This document shows positions 12,156-22,493 of a stretch of 64,000 nucleotides of DNA, in pieces. How positions within the stretch are numbered: the stretch's first letter is position 1; every line of letters starts with the position of its first letter. This DNA is from Gloeophyllum trabeum ATCC 11539 (lineage: Eukaryota > Basidiomycota > Agaricomycetes > Gloeophyllales > Gloeophyllaceae): NCBI RefSeq assembly GCF_000344685.1, contig NW_006920420.1, positions 723,357 to 787,356 on the forward strand, read 5' to 3'. The position numbers were made by a program, and so were the translations under genes. Under the pieces are notes generated by a model that worked only from the letters and a program-made list of their open reading frames with translations, did not search any database and was not told the DNA's origin.

Positions 12156-12790
12156 GGTCGATGTTACATTCAGATGACGGGTCGCAGACCAGGAGCGACA
12201 GCTGCTTTGGATCCCCTTACCATGCACGGATAAATACTCGTCGGTGTAGTAAATTTGGACGTAACACCGCAGATGATACATACAAGCGATATTCATTCAA
12301 TCACACCGCCGCGTTTCCACTGCATATATGTTCATCTGTCAGTGCGTTGCACCAAACTTTGATCCACGATCCAATATATCCCCCCTTTTCCCGCCCAGCA
12401 AGAGACGCCGATACTGCCTCTGAAACTGAGCTAACCACTCGCGGCTCTTGTTGATACTTTCAACTTTGTAATACGAAGGACGTCTAAATTACCTCCCCCT
12501 GACATGACCAGCGATCCATCACAAATTCATCCACGAAACCGGCCACAATCTGCGTAACCTCGCCTGATCGCCCAACAACTGTCGATGAAGTCATGAAGCG
12601 TGGAGATGGGGCATGCGGGTACTGTTGTCCAAGTGGTCCCGATAGAACATGCGGGTTCCTGGCGATATAGAGACTGGTATCTCCATTAACGAAGACGCAG
12701 TCGACCTGCCAGATCAACTTAAGAGCGGGAATTAGGGTGAGGCGATCAACTGTCGGCTGACGAGGTGCCTCCCTATCTGCAAAATACAAC
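12156..12790. other. Interval between P450-2 and J-protein relic
   Basis: About 0.6 kb that mostly holds the 3' flanks of two genes ending towards each other. A 111-codon open frame on the minus strand (12484-12819) overlaps the end of the J-protein frame. It shows no domain that I recognise and lacks a convincing start, so it was not called as a gene. Confidence 0.5.
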
Positions 12791-13480
12791 CTATGTTGCA
12801 CTCGCCGTGAAACCGCCACCGACAGTAGCGACGATCATGACAATCCCGAATACCTGCACAGCCCGCCAAAAGCCCGAAACGTTCCGCGCGCGGTCCTCCG
12901 CCGTCTGCCAGTCCTTCTCGCCCTTCTTCGTCCCCGTCGCGCGGCGCACGTACGGCGACGCGAACGGGTTGTGCGGGTACTGCGCCTGGGCGTGGCTATT
13001 GTGAGCATAGGTGTAGGGGTTGGGGCCGGTGCCGTGCGCGCGGTAGCCTGGTGGGGGCCGGTTGTAAGCGGAGTGGGTTTGGTGGGTGTATGTATGTGAT
13101 TGGTGGGGGTGTTGGCGCTCCCAGGCGTAGGATGCACCGCGCCTGCGGCCTTCGTAGGCGGCTTGGGAGTACGGGTATTCGTGGCCTGGCGCGTGACTAT
13201 GTGAGCGGCGGACTGAGCTGGAGCCTGTGGCTAATTCTCGGTCATAGGCGCGACTATGCCGCGTATTTATTAGGTGAGAGAAGGACTGTGAATACAATGG
13301 CTGCGGACGTACCGCTTCCTATCGTCCCCCAAGATAGAGTACGCCTCGCTCGCTGCTTGGAACTTAGCCTTTGACATCGGGTCATCGGACACGTCTGGAT
13401 GGTGTTGCTTGCTCATCTGCCGTGTAAAGTGAAGCTTAAGATCCGCTTCCATTCGCTACAGTGATATAGACACTCACCTT
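12791..13480 (-). pseudogene. DnaJ (Hsp40) membrane-anchored J-protein, 5'-truncated
   Basis: The J domain of an Hsp70 co-chaperone is only partly present. Exon 13416-13313 encodes the HPD loop (QHHPDVSDDP) and helices III-IV (FQAASEAYSILGDDRK). It joins at a good GTACGT donor to 13253-12791, which supplies the YDREL end, a His/Tyr/Pro-rich linker, and a C-terminal hydrophobic segment (VQVFGIVMIVATVGGGF) near the stop. Upstream, the preceding exon still ends SFYK before a GTGAGT donor at 13477, as in intact J-proteins, but an in-frame TAG lies two codons before SFYK (13495-13493), and no sequence resembling J-domain helices I-II is present up to 13.6 kb. It could be a truncated pseudogene, or a gene restarted from the ATG at 13452 in the old intron. 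The loss lies within 600 bp of the inverted repeat. Confidence 0.7.
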
Positions 13481-14059
13481 GTAGAAGCTAGTCTACCAGG
13501 CCAGTTGACTGACCATAAGACCATTTCCTTTCCCTCATCAACACTAACCGCGGCTCACCTTTATTTGACTCTTTGTAGCATTATGTGGCACGTCTAACGT
13601 CTGGTAATGGTTTGACAAAAGAGAGGAGGATGCAAAGTTCTGGACTTTGCTTCTACGAGATATCGTTGAAGACCGAGTGGGTATCGACTTAGACAAGTGG
13701 GATCCTGAAGCGAGCATCATTAGATACTTCTAGCAGTACTGATGGGTCCTTCTAATCTCTCCAGCGAGATACAAGGAGTGCGATGAGGGTTCGTCAGAAA
13801 GGCTTCAGATTCAGAGCGAGCCCATTACATCGGTGATATGCATATGGGGTGCACGTGAAGGACGCGTTTTGGGTCACGCGTGACAAACGCGTCTTTGCCT
13901 GTACTGTACACGTTGAAGACGAACTTCATGGACATTGGACTGACTCCGACTGAGTCAGACTTATGGAAGCAGAACTTCTGATACAGTTGCAATATATATA
14001 TACTCCGGTAAGCAGATTAAGCTGAAATCATCCGTCAGTAGGCAACTACACGCTGTGTC
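13481..14059. other. Interval with no gene
   Basis: No supported gene. The only structured item is the nested ACGCGT palindrome at 13861-13893. A short TA run lies near 13991-14000. Confidence 0.5.
13861..13893. repeat. Nested 33 bp palindrome with three ACGCGT sites
   Basis: Outer arms GACGCGTTT (13861-13869) and AAACGCGTC (13885-13893) are exact reverse complements. The interior contains a second perfect palindrome, GTCACGCGTGAC (13873-13884). Each of the three parts contains ACGCGT, the core of the fungal MCB element bound by MBF-type (Mbp1/Swi6) cell-cycle regulators. It lies about 400 bp 5' of the J-protein relic and 170 bp from the left inverted-repeat arm. Regulation is only a possibility; no intact gene start is close by. 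Confidence 0.7.
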
Positions 14060-15060
14060 TACACGTCAGACACCGCTTGCATCGGCCTTCGCTCTGACCC
14101 GAAGGGAGCGAAGGCAGTGATAGGAGACAATGTATGAGATGTATGACAAGTGCTTGCAAGATGTTCCCCGACGTGCCGTTCACCTACTGAAAATGTATAG
14201 GCATGTCAGTACCATATTCACTGGGATCAAACGATGAATACTTACGGGCCCTCTTGATCTTGCCAAGACATCTGTACATTATTGTCAGCCGTCTGTATAA
14301 ACTGAGCAGACAGTATGACTCACCTTGACTCTCTATGGGCCCAGCGCCGGCATTCCGGCACAACCACACGGCGCGTCTTACATGGATCGCCCTCCCCACT
14401 TACGTGCCATTCCGTGCCGCAGAGCGCATTGGCTCCCGGCAGCACACTGGGGGTTTTATGGGTTGCCCCTGTCGCAGGGTAGTACGCGGATCACCCTACC
14501 AGAGGGCTGCCCTATTTACGGAAGGTAGACCGGCGCGACTACCAATGAGGCTCTTGTCAGCCGGTGCTCTCATCAGCCGGTGAGGAGAGGGACGCACCCG
14601 CGTGGTGTGACTGACGAGCAGAGGTCTTGAAAGTCGCCTATCTAGTAGGTCTTGATCCACAGCCAGCAAGAGAATAGGTCTTGATCCATAGCCAGCTAGG
14701 AACCTTTGGGGATGTCTACCTACGTGTCTACCTACCGTGGTCAGTGAATCCAGCACCAGTCCCACGTACCTGTCATGAACACCACTGTCCATAGATCCCT
14801 TACCCAATTCGACGCCAGCGTGCACCGGTCCAGCGGTATACGAGCGAAGCGAGTGCGAGGTGAAATGTCGCAGGTAGATGGTGGTGGGAGGGAGTGAAGG
14901 CGCGCCTTGCGGGTTAGGACAGGAGAGAGGGTCTTATATACCCTCGCGAACGGCGGTTGACATTGTAATCTCAACCGCGTCTGAGGTAAGCCGGGCGAAG
15001 AGAGGTGGCTGACTGCATACCGTGTATGGTATGGGTATTACCGCATTTGGATATGACACG
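14060..15060 (-). repeat. Left arm of ~1 kb inverted repeat pair
   Basis: The reverse complement of this segment matches 24200-25210. In the core (about 14325-14990) I count roughly 14 mismatches over ~660 bp by eye, about 98% identity. Outside the core the match falls to about 80% (14230-14325), then lower, but can still be followed to about 14060 on one side and 15060 on the other. Read on the minus strand the arm has a TATATAAG box at 14940-14933. Downstream come possible splice sites, including GAGTCAAG before GTGAGT, and a short exon-like block of about 30 bp before GTAAGT. A 25 bp tandem duplication (GGATCAAGACCTA repeated) lies near 14640-14700. There is no long open frame. It is neither LTR-like (arms are inverted) nor flanked by a visible target-site duplication. 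Confidence 0.88.
14933..14940 (-). promoter_or_regulatory. TATA box in left repeat arm
   Basis: TATATAAG reads on the minus strand, pointing away from the 16-24 kb gene block, and is identical in sequence and surroundings to the box in the right arm at 24352-24359. Followed by a C/T-rich stretch and CACCACCATC-type leader sequence, as in fungal RNA polymerase II core promoters. No coding start was recognised downstream. Confidence 0.45.
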
Positions 15061-15976
15061 TTATACGGACGTAGAACGGAGAACGCTAAGTCCTGAGTAC
15101 GAGTCGTTTGGGGCGATGGTTCCAACCGGCGTCGAGTGGCACAGCAGGTGGACGTGCGGAGCCGCGAACGAGGCGGACGCAGAGCTCGCGTCCCTGCAAC
15201 TGGATACTATGTATGATTATCTACGAAAGGACGAGCTCGCACTCGAGCTCAAGCTAGCTCAAGCTGCTCAACTGTACGTGGCCTTGCGTTCGAGCATTGG
15301 AGCCGGCTTTTTCATAAGTTCAAGGGAAACGCGTAAGATAAAGACCGACGTTGTACCGACACCGTTCTACGCCTCCTGCATTGAAGCACGGTACATTTGC
15401 CTTCCTTTGGGTTGTCCTCTGAGAGTATCGACCGCTAGAAGGTCCTGCAGGGTGTCTATGAAGAGACGTTAACCTTTGGGGTTGCGTGCTGGCACGGAAC
15501 GAACCCCTCGTAGAACTCGTACACGGCTCGTCCTGCAGCGGTGGGTTTTGTTTTCTGCAGCGACCAACGGCTACTGCACATGAATAGAAGAGGCGTGTTC
15601 AAGTCTTCAGTACATTCATGGAATCCTTCGTAGAGCGGCCTCGCGGGAGCGTCGTGTATTCATAGTGGACTAATGTACACAAGCCATAGAAACAGACAAC
15701 AAGGCTCCGAATCGCCTTGCCAACTGGACGAAGAAGCAAAATAATTGCCGCCGGAGCAATCGACTTGCGTGAGACGTCAAATACGGAGGTAGCCGACGTC
15801 TGATTGATCCCCCTACCCCTCATCTGTAGCCTTTGTTTGCTGGCCTGGGTACACGTTCCTTTCATGAAATTTCTTGCTTAACTTTGCATACGCACCCTGC
15901 ATTCTTTGTCCTCGACCCTCTTTCGCCTTTCGGTCAGCTTGGGCTGGGCCTGAGCGTTTCTTAGCTTTGGACAGCC
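15061..15976. other. Interval upstream of the 15977 gene
   Basis: No supported gene. An open frame at 15005-15472 on + has no known domain and overlaps the edge of the repeat arm. The last ~100 bp are CT-rich (TTTGTCCTCGACCCTCTTT), typical of a fungal promoter before the ATG at 15977. Confidence 0.5.
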
Positions 15977-18653
15977 ATGGCGGCGATCCCACCTCATTTG
16001 CGCACGGCGCAAAGTTCTGAGTCCGTCGCGACCGTCAAGAGCAATGCCAATGGGAACCGTGACTCTAACATGGTCAGGGCCTCCATTCTGAATACGGCCC
16101 TGGAACTGGGGGTAGGCCGAAATAAGACCGTTACCAACTGGATGTTCAATGGAATCGACGAGGAGGACGAAGAAGAGGAGGTGAGCGTGTTTATGTACCT
16201 TTTTGGGACTACCTAATAAAGGTCACTAGTCTACCATGTCCCCTGCTTTGACGTCTGCTTCGACAGCCACGTCGGATGAAGGGGTTTTCACTCCTCAGAA
16301 CGGCCGCGGGGGCTTTGTCTACCCGCGGCTTGATGCCTATAAGCCAGATGCTCCATCAACCATTAAGCCTCCTGGGAGGACTATTGCGTTCGATCTTACC
16401 CGCCCCCCGCCCACTCCCGATAACCCCAGTAGTGCACAGGCCCTCCCACCTGTTCCTCAGTCAAATTCCGGTTTTCTTAGATATAGATTGGGAAAGTCTA
16501 AATCAAAGCGTGAAGATGGTTACGAGACGGATGGTGCCGCGACGGACTCAGGTAGCAAGGGTAAGATTAAGAAGAAGAAGAGCAAGAAGGAGGTAAAGGG
16601 TGGAGGAGAGGGCTACGAAACAGACGGGGCGGGCACGGACTCCGGTAAGAAGAAGAGCAAGAAGAAGAAGGACAAGGAGGATGGCGAGGAAAGCGACGGG
16701 GGCTATCTCTCTGATTTTACCCGCAGTCGGAAGAAGAAGAAAGAAAAAAAGGCGAAGGAGGCAGCGGCGGCTCAGGCGGAAGACACAGACGCGAGCGGGT
16801 ACTTGTCCGAGGCCTCTGCCAAGCGGAAGAAGTCATTCTTCAGCAGGAACGCGGGCAAGTCCGGCTCGAACTCGAACTCCAGAGGTTCACCATCGTCGGA
16901 GACCCCCCCGCCCGTCCCAGCCCTCCCGGACTTCCCACCTAACCTGCCCATCGCCGGCCGGTTCCAGAGGCCCAGCGAGTCGAACAGTAGGAGCGATACG
17001 CCGTTATCTAGGGAGACGCCAGACTCGGGTGCTCACCTTAAGAAGGTACCCTCCCACAGCAGCGGGTCGAGTACGAGGGAATCAAACAGCCGGGAAAATG
17101 CAAGCTTTGGCCACTCTGGATCCTTTGACCGCTCGAGTGAGCGCGGTACAGGCTCTCACGAGTCCCAACGCGATGCTCTCAGCAGTCCAAGTAAAGCGGA
17201 AAGCAATAAGAGCCGGTTTAATTTTGGCCGGTCACCGTCCAATTTCTCCGGAGCGGAGACTACTCTACCTACTATATCTTTACCGAACTCGAGGGCGATA
17301 TCTCCAATGCCTTCTGGTGGCGTGTCTCCTGGCGACACAGGCTCAAGACGACCGACACCCCTGAACCTGTCTACTCCGTCTGGGTCAGCAGCAGCCAGTC
17401 ACTCACCCTCCCTGTCCCTCAATTCGGAGTATATATTTGTGACACCTGGTGCTACACCAAACAAGTCTAACCCGAACGCCAATCTCCTGCCAGTGTCTCC
17501 CGCTCCCACCGACTACTCTCTCGTACCATCCGTACCTGGTAACGAATACACCAACCCGTCGCCGCAGCCTAGTCCCGCGGGTCTTGAGCGACCGAATGCC
17601 CTCGCCCATTATGACCTGCCTCCCCCAAGCCCGCCTCCCAGCGGTCCCCTGCCGGACGTTCCGCAGCACCAGAACGGCCCCAGCGTACCCAAGATCGAGA
17701 TCAAAGTCCCCAAGGCTGGCCCCCCTTCGTCCTTCCTCGATTTCGAAGCGCAATCGCCCTCCACGTCGCGCAGCACGTCCCCGATGTACTCAGGCGCGCA
17801 GCGCGGGCGTACGTCGCCCTTTCCCGTGCAGCCGCTGCTGCCCCCCGAAGAGTCCGCGGAGCTTATCCAGCGGACGAAGTCGCCGACGGTGCGCTCCTCG
17901 TCGGCGCTGGGTTACTACCAGAACCGGCCGTCGGAACGGCTGAGGCGCGGGCATAATCTGAGCGAGGACGGCTTGAGGTACCTCGACGAACGGCCGGGGC
18001 CGCTCGTGCGGTCGCCGTCAACGATGGCGCGCACGCGTCCCGATGTGTCGAGGGCGCCGGACGTTATGGCGGGTGTCAGTATCAATGTTGAGCAGGCGAG
18101 CGAGGCGGACGATGCGGAGTGGGATGATCGTGCGGAGTTGGATGAGGTAATCTCGAGGTTCCAGGACAGTGCGAGGCAGGAGCGTGCGCAGCAGATGGAG
18201 CCGAGTATCCCTGCCGGGAGAATTGGCAGCGCGCTCTCGCCACGCTTACGTTCGCCGAATAGCCATGGCAATTCGTCGCCGCAGCCGAGGATCATCGTGG
18301 GTCGTGACCCGGGGTACGGGTACGAGCCTGAGGACGAGGAGGAGTACGGGGAGATCGAGGACGAGGATGTGGAGGATGACGACGACAAGTCGTACTACCC
18401 CGAAGACGACAAGACCGCTGGACGGAGTACCATGTATATGATGGAGAACGGGGAGGACCTGCGGTATTCGATGTATACGGACGGAGATCGGACGAGCCGG
18501 GGCAGCTTCTTGAACGAGGACAAAAGCTGGGACGCAAGGCAGCGGTTCCTACAGCGCGTGGAGGCGCTGTACGAGGATACCGGGAGGGAGAAGCCCAAGC
18601 CGCCGCCAGTGCCGAAGCTGGACCCGGCGCTGCGGGCGAAGTTCCAAAATTGA
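15977..18653 (+). CDS. Large low-complexity protein with repeated YETDG/YLS motifs
   Basis: Two exons, 15977-16180 and 16230-18653, join at a 49 bp GT-AG intron in phase 0 and encode about 875 residues. I do not recognise a named family. The N-terminal ~70 residues (MAAIPPHLRTAQSSESV...) and the C-terminal end (around DAEWDDRAELDEVISRFQDS and KPPPVPKLDPALRAKFQN) look structured. Between them are Lys-rich blocks separated by repeated short motifs: GYETDGAATDSG, GYETDGAGTDSG, GYLSDFTRS, GYLSEASAK. These are followed by long Ser/Pro-rich disordered sequence and an acidic run near residue 780. The pattern of spaced aromatic-acidic motifs in basic linkers suggests a scaffold or phosphorylation substrate, but that is inference. 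It stands alone between a repeat arm and a minus-strand gene. Confidence 0.88.
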
Positions 18654-19211
18654 GGTGCCGGCCGCTGTGTTTTGCACTATCTATCTTTTCGCATTTCTTG
18701 TTGTATTGTTTATTCCTTAAGCTCACCTCAGTCTCCTTGGCTCTTTGGTACATGTCTACCTGATATCACAGTCTTCACAGACTATACACATTCTCTGCTG
18801 CTGGTCTCGCGTCCGTGTTTGCAGATCTGACAACCCGACAACCCCCGTATATAGACGTATGTACTACCTCATATTCGTCTGGTCTTATTCTCCGCATTTC
18901 TAGGTATATCATCGTCGCATTTATCATACCCGCTGCGCGTAGGCTTATTTAAAGTGATGCACCGTCGTTCATATGCAGAACTTATAGTTTAGTGTAATCT
19001 AGCTACGGTCTCGGTTTCCACTCCAAGAGATTGTGAGGTACAGTGTACTGAAGGCAGCAGTATATTATACAAAGTTGCAACGGAATGGAGAATTTCATTG
19101 CATAGCAATAAAGAGCGACAACGTTTCAGGACAAGAGATACCAGGACAAGGTTACTGAAAACAGTGGGTTTGAAAGTAGCTGAAAGCAACGCCCATCGTT
19201 GCATGAGCCAA
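18654..19211. other. Convergent 3' interval
   Basis: About 560 bp between the stop of the large protein gene (+) and the stop of the Cys-rich protein gene (-). T-rich just after 18660, consistent with a 3' untranslated region. No gene seen. Confidence 0.6.
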
Positions 19212-19950
19212 TTAGTGCTGGCTGTAGCAATCGCGGCATGTGGTCGTGTTACTAGAGAAGCAGAGCAAATCAGAATCGCTCGAACGAGAGGGACAGTCAA
19301 CCAACCTCATCGAATCCTCCAAGCAGCAACTTCGGCATACCATCCTTCCACAACCAGGCACTAGAGTTTCTTCGTGGCCTTTATCAAACTTACTCCGGTC
19401 CTCGGGCCAGTCTTCCTCTTCGTCGTCTCGGGCTTTCCTTCGTCGTCCGGCCGTCGGGGTGGTCTCATTGTTCCCGTTCATATGCACGCTGCTTAAAGAG
19501 AGTGCTGCCCGCCGGGGAGATCGGTCAGGCGTTACCGGCGGCGTAGGCGAGTAGGTGAGGCTAGGAGTGGGTGGCAGAGAAGACGGCGGGCACGCGTTGC
19601 ATGTGCGGGAGCATATCGTACATGTCGGGGCATGGCACCTGCGCATCACCATCAGACTCCATCAATAGAGAGACAAAGAGCGAGGGGAACCTGGCACATA
19701 TAATTAAGGGGCATCCGCGAGTATTGAGGGACCGGTGGCACGAGTTGCATGCGAGCGGCTTGCCCGGCCTGATCGCTTCGTGTCCAGCTTCAGCTTCCGG
19801 ACCTCCCAAACGTTCTTCATGAGTTATGCCAGTATTTGATAGCAGCCGTCTCCTCTTGTTAGGCAGCCTCTTGATTGGGCCTTCAATGGGGTGATTAGAA
19901 CAGTGTGGCGGGCACGGGAAATAACTGACGAGATGCGGCAAAGCTGGCTG
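19212..19950 (-). CDS. Cys-rich putative zinc-binding protein, 5' end unresolved
   Basis: Three exons can be joined. The first segment includes FPCPPHCSNHPIEGP and PLACNSCHRSL. A ~60 bp intron then joins LIICAR to CHAPTCTICSRTCNACP. A second intron, with donor GTTGGT and acceptor CTCTAG, joins CLEDSM to SNTTTCRDCYSQH before the stop at 19212. The result has three cysteine groups, CNSC/CPLIICARC, CxxCxxC-type CTICSRTCNAC, and GCGRMVCRSCC...CRDC. This is the spacing of a structural zinc-ribbon or treble-clef set. Between them lies a Ser/Pro/Asp-rich linker. The protein looks like a conserved but unnamed basidiomycete family; I cannot give a function. The start codon was not found: an in-frame stop lies shortly upstream near 19962, so at least one more 5' exon is likely. 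Confidence 0.72.
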
Positions 19951-20542
19951 ATGAGTCCATCGTCGCCGTCATCGTAGAGAAAGATGTAAACGCGTCAAGT
20001 CTACGGTGTCAGTGCCACCTCGAGCAGCGAGCCAGGTCACAGCGGTAGGTGGAAGAGTGAGGACAAGCTTCAAGCCACACGTAGAAGCTCGGCAAGGACC
20101 TGCACGGTGATCGAACGGAAGCTTCCGATGCGAGCTGGATACATATCCAAGCATAACGAAAAAAAAATCAAAACAAAACGATTGAAGATGCTCTTCAGAT
20201 TCTACGGACAGTCCAAGGACAACCTACTGCTATTATCTCATAGGAGAAGACTCCCACCTGTAGCTTGAGCTTCACGCCATACGGGCGCAGACTGGAATTT
20301 GCAACAAATCCACGAAAGGAAATGGGATTCCCATAAATGGTTATGTCTCATCATGATAAGTTCAATAACAATCAAGCCACAGTAGATTTGTTCGAACGTT
20401 CATGATGATCTGGCAAAGCGCGTCCATGGTCTATCTGTGATACATCGGGCGTTCCAACCCCGCATATGCATTGCTTGGAAGACATCACCCATGTGATGGG
20501 ATTTAAATAATACAAGAATATATCACTGGCTGTTGTCGACGT
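19951..20542. other. Interval; probable 5' exon of the Cys-rich gene plus flank
   Basis: No firm gene. It should contain the missing first exon and promoter of the Cys-rich protein gene (minus strand), which I could not place. A poly-A run occurs at 20159-20167. The stretch 20300-20540 is AT-rich and fits the 3' flank of the Shp1 gene. Confidence 0.4.
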
Positions 20543-22090
20543 CTATACCCAACGCTGAACCACGACGCTATTGACTAGACCCGCCTGCTCTAGGGTCTGG
20601 GAGTCATCATCTAGCACGCGATTCGGGAACGTCGTGCCGATCGTGTACGGACGCGCGTTATTCTCCGGCCGGGATCTGAAATAACGCGTGATCAGTGATG
20701 GGTACGTGGGTGTAGAATTAGAGGTTACTGACGCGTTGATGAAGTTCCTGATGTCCTTGACCGTGTGCGTCAAGTTCATCCTCGCCACAAGCCTAAAACA
20801 GTGTATCAATCAGCAAACCCGACCCTTGCACTGACCACAAAAACCAAGACACACCTAGTCCCATCCGCCAACCGAATCAGCACACTCGTCGTCGGCTTAG
20901 TCTGGTCGACCTCAAATCGCGTCTGTATACTCTGCGGCTCGCGGTCCGGGCCCGCAGCGGCACTCCCACTCGCCGCAGTGCTTCCACTAGCGGCTGGGAA
21001 GCCCCCAGGCATATTCGACGTGGACGATCCTTCCGCGAGGGGCACGAGCGACGGGATGGGCGAGCCGAGCCGGTGGCCCGAACCTGTGAAGGGGACACCG
21101 GGGCGCTTGGGCGGCGGCTGGTAGTCTTCGTTGATGCGCCGCGCGACGCGGAGCTCGACGGGCTGGCCGGGGAGGACGTTCAGGACATGCGGCGGGGCGA
21201 GGCTGTCAGTGGGGTCAGAAGAATGGTGGGAACGGAGGAGTCAAGACGTGACGTACCCAGCTTCGATCTGGGCGAGGAGACGCGCTTCCTCGGGGTTGTC
21301 GTAGCGGCGGAGCTCGCCGTCTTCGACGCTGAACCCGTCTCGCCAGAAGGTGAGGTGGCGGATTGCCGTCTCGGTCACTATACCGCGGGTCCAGTTCAAG
21401 TATCGAATACGCGTACGAGAGAATGAACATACCGTCCTGGGGAGGCGCGTCGGGGTCGGGGATGTACTGGCTCTCGATCTCGTCGCTTCCCAGAGTGTGG
21501 CCTCCGCCGACGAAAGTAGTGGGCCGCGAAGGTCCTGCACCGCCCATGCCAATGCTGGGTGTCTGTCCTCCTCTGTGCAGCACGCGTAAGAGCATACGAA
21601 TGGGTTTTTTTTTTAGGAACACGCACTCAAAAGCCCTCCTCAGAATATTCCGCACGGCGTCTCCACCTGGGATTCCACCTCCAGCCCTGTCCGGGTTCTG
21701 CACCGAGATCCCACTGTCCGTCCCATGAGCAGCGGGAATTATAGATACATAGAATCAACTCACCTCCTCTCTCCACCAGCATACCAATCGACCGGACCCT
21801 GGTCCTCATCGTCTTCGTCCTCGCCACCAAGCGCGCCTCCCGCCGGGCCAGGCCCCAGCGGCCCGCCCATCCCCCCGCCCATCATCGGCGGCGGCGCTCC
21901 CCCTCCACTGCCAACGTCGCGTAAGGTCGCGATGCGAGGGCCGCCCGATGTACGGCTCTGTGGTCTGTGCATGAGTGAGTACATTGCCCTGATCTCAGCT
22001 GATCTGCGAGTGCCGGGGCAAGTACCTTGAGTTGGGGGCACTGTTGTCGGAGCTGTTCCAGTCGCCGATTCTGCCTATTCTCGGAGCCAT
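20543..22090 (-). CDS. shp1: UBX-domain protein Shp1/p47, Cdc48 cofactor
   Basis: Adaptor of the AAA-ATPase Cdc48/p97 acting in ubiquitin-dependent degradation, membrane fusion and protein phosphatase 1 regulation. The start is ATG at 22090 ([17 protein letters not shown]). Exons then give a Gly/Pro-rich linker ending [19 protein letters not shown], which is the conserved pre-SEP motif. Next comes the SEP domain ([20 protein letters not shown] and [15 protein letters not shown]), then a linker, and finally a C-terminal UBX domain ([37 protein letters not shown]). The UBX exon joins NFINA to SRPENN through a GTCAGT donor. No UBA domain is visible at the N-terminus, unlike animal p47; this was not examined further. 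Divergently paired with Nse3, 403 bp apart. Confidence 0.93.
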
Positions 22091-22493
22091 ATTCGTTACT
22101 CCTGTTCAGTAGTGAGATTGAAGAATAGGTATGGGATGCAGTTTGAAGAGAAACTGCGCGATACGGGTGAGTGCAGTGAGAGCGCCTAAGGCTATAGATG
22201 ACCCGTCTGTGGTGGCCTGGAAGGACCTCGAATACTTCGGCCTATCAAAGGCTTTCCCCGGAACTGTCTGCGACAAACGGAAGGAGAGTCAAGTCTGCGG
22301 GGTTCTGTGGAAGCAGAGACTCGAAGATTTCTGAAGTTATAGCTCTATTCCAAGTTGTCGAGTGGCCTGTAGAATTACTGGGTCCATCAGTTATTTGTTA
22401 CGAGGTTTTCGGGGGCTTGATAACGTGACAATGTGAAATTAGCCAGGACGCGTCCGAGCGCGTCGCCCATTATTGCACCCATCATCATCGAGC
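22091..22493. promoter_or_regulatory. Shared intergenic promoter, Shp1 / Nse3
   Basis: A 403 bp gap separates two divergent ATGs (22090 minus and 22494 plus), so both promoters must lie here unless transcription starts inside the genes. No TATA box stands out, which fits housekeeping genes. Confidence 0.55.

Noticed and set aside
12484..12819. 111-codon minus-strand frame after the J-protein relic
   Set aside because: Protein-like composition but no domain, no ATG context, and overlap with the J-protein end.
15005..15472. 155-codon frame next to the left repeat arm
   Set aside because: No homology or conserved motif recognised; starts inside the repeat.
16600..17364. 254-codon frame overlapping the large low-complexity gene
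   Set aside because: Shifted frame of a Lys/Ser-rich coding region; the main frame has the ATG, stop and intron.
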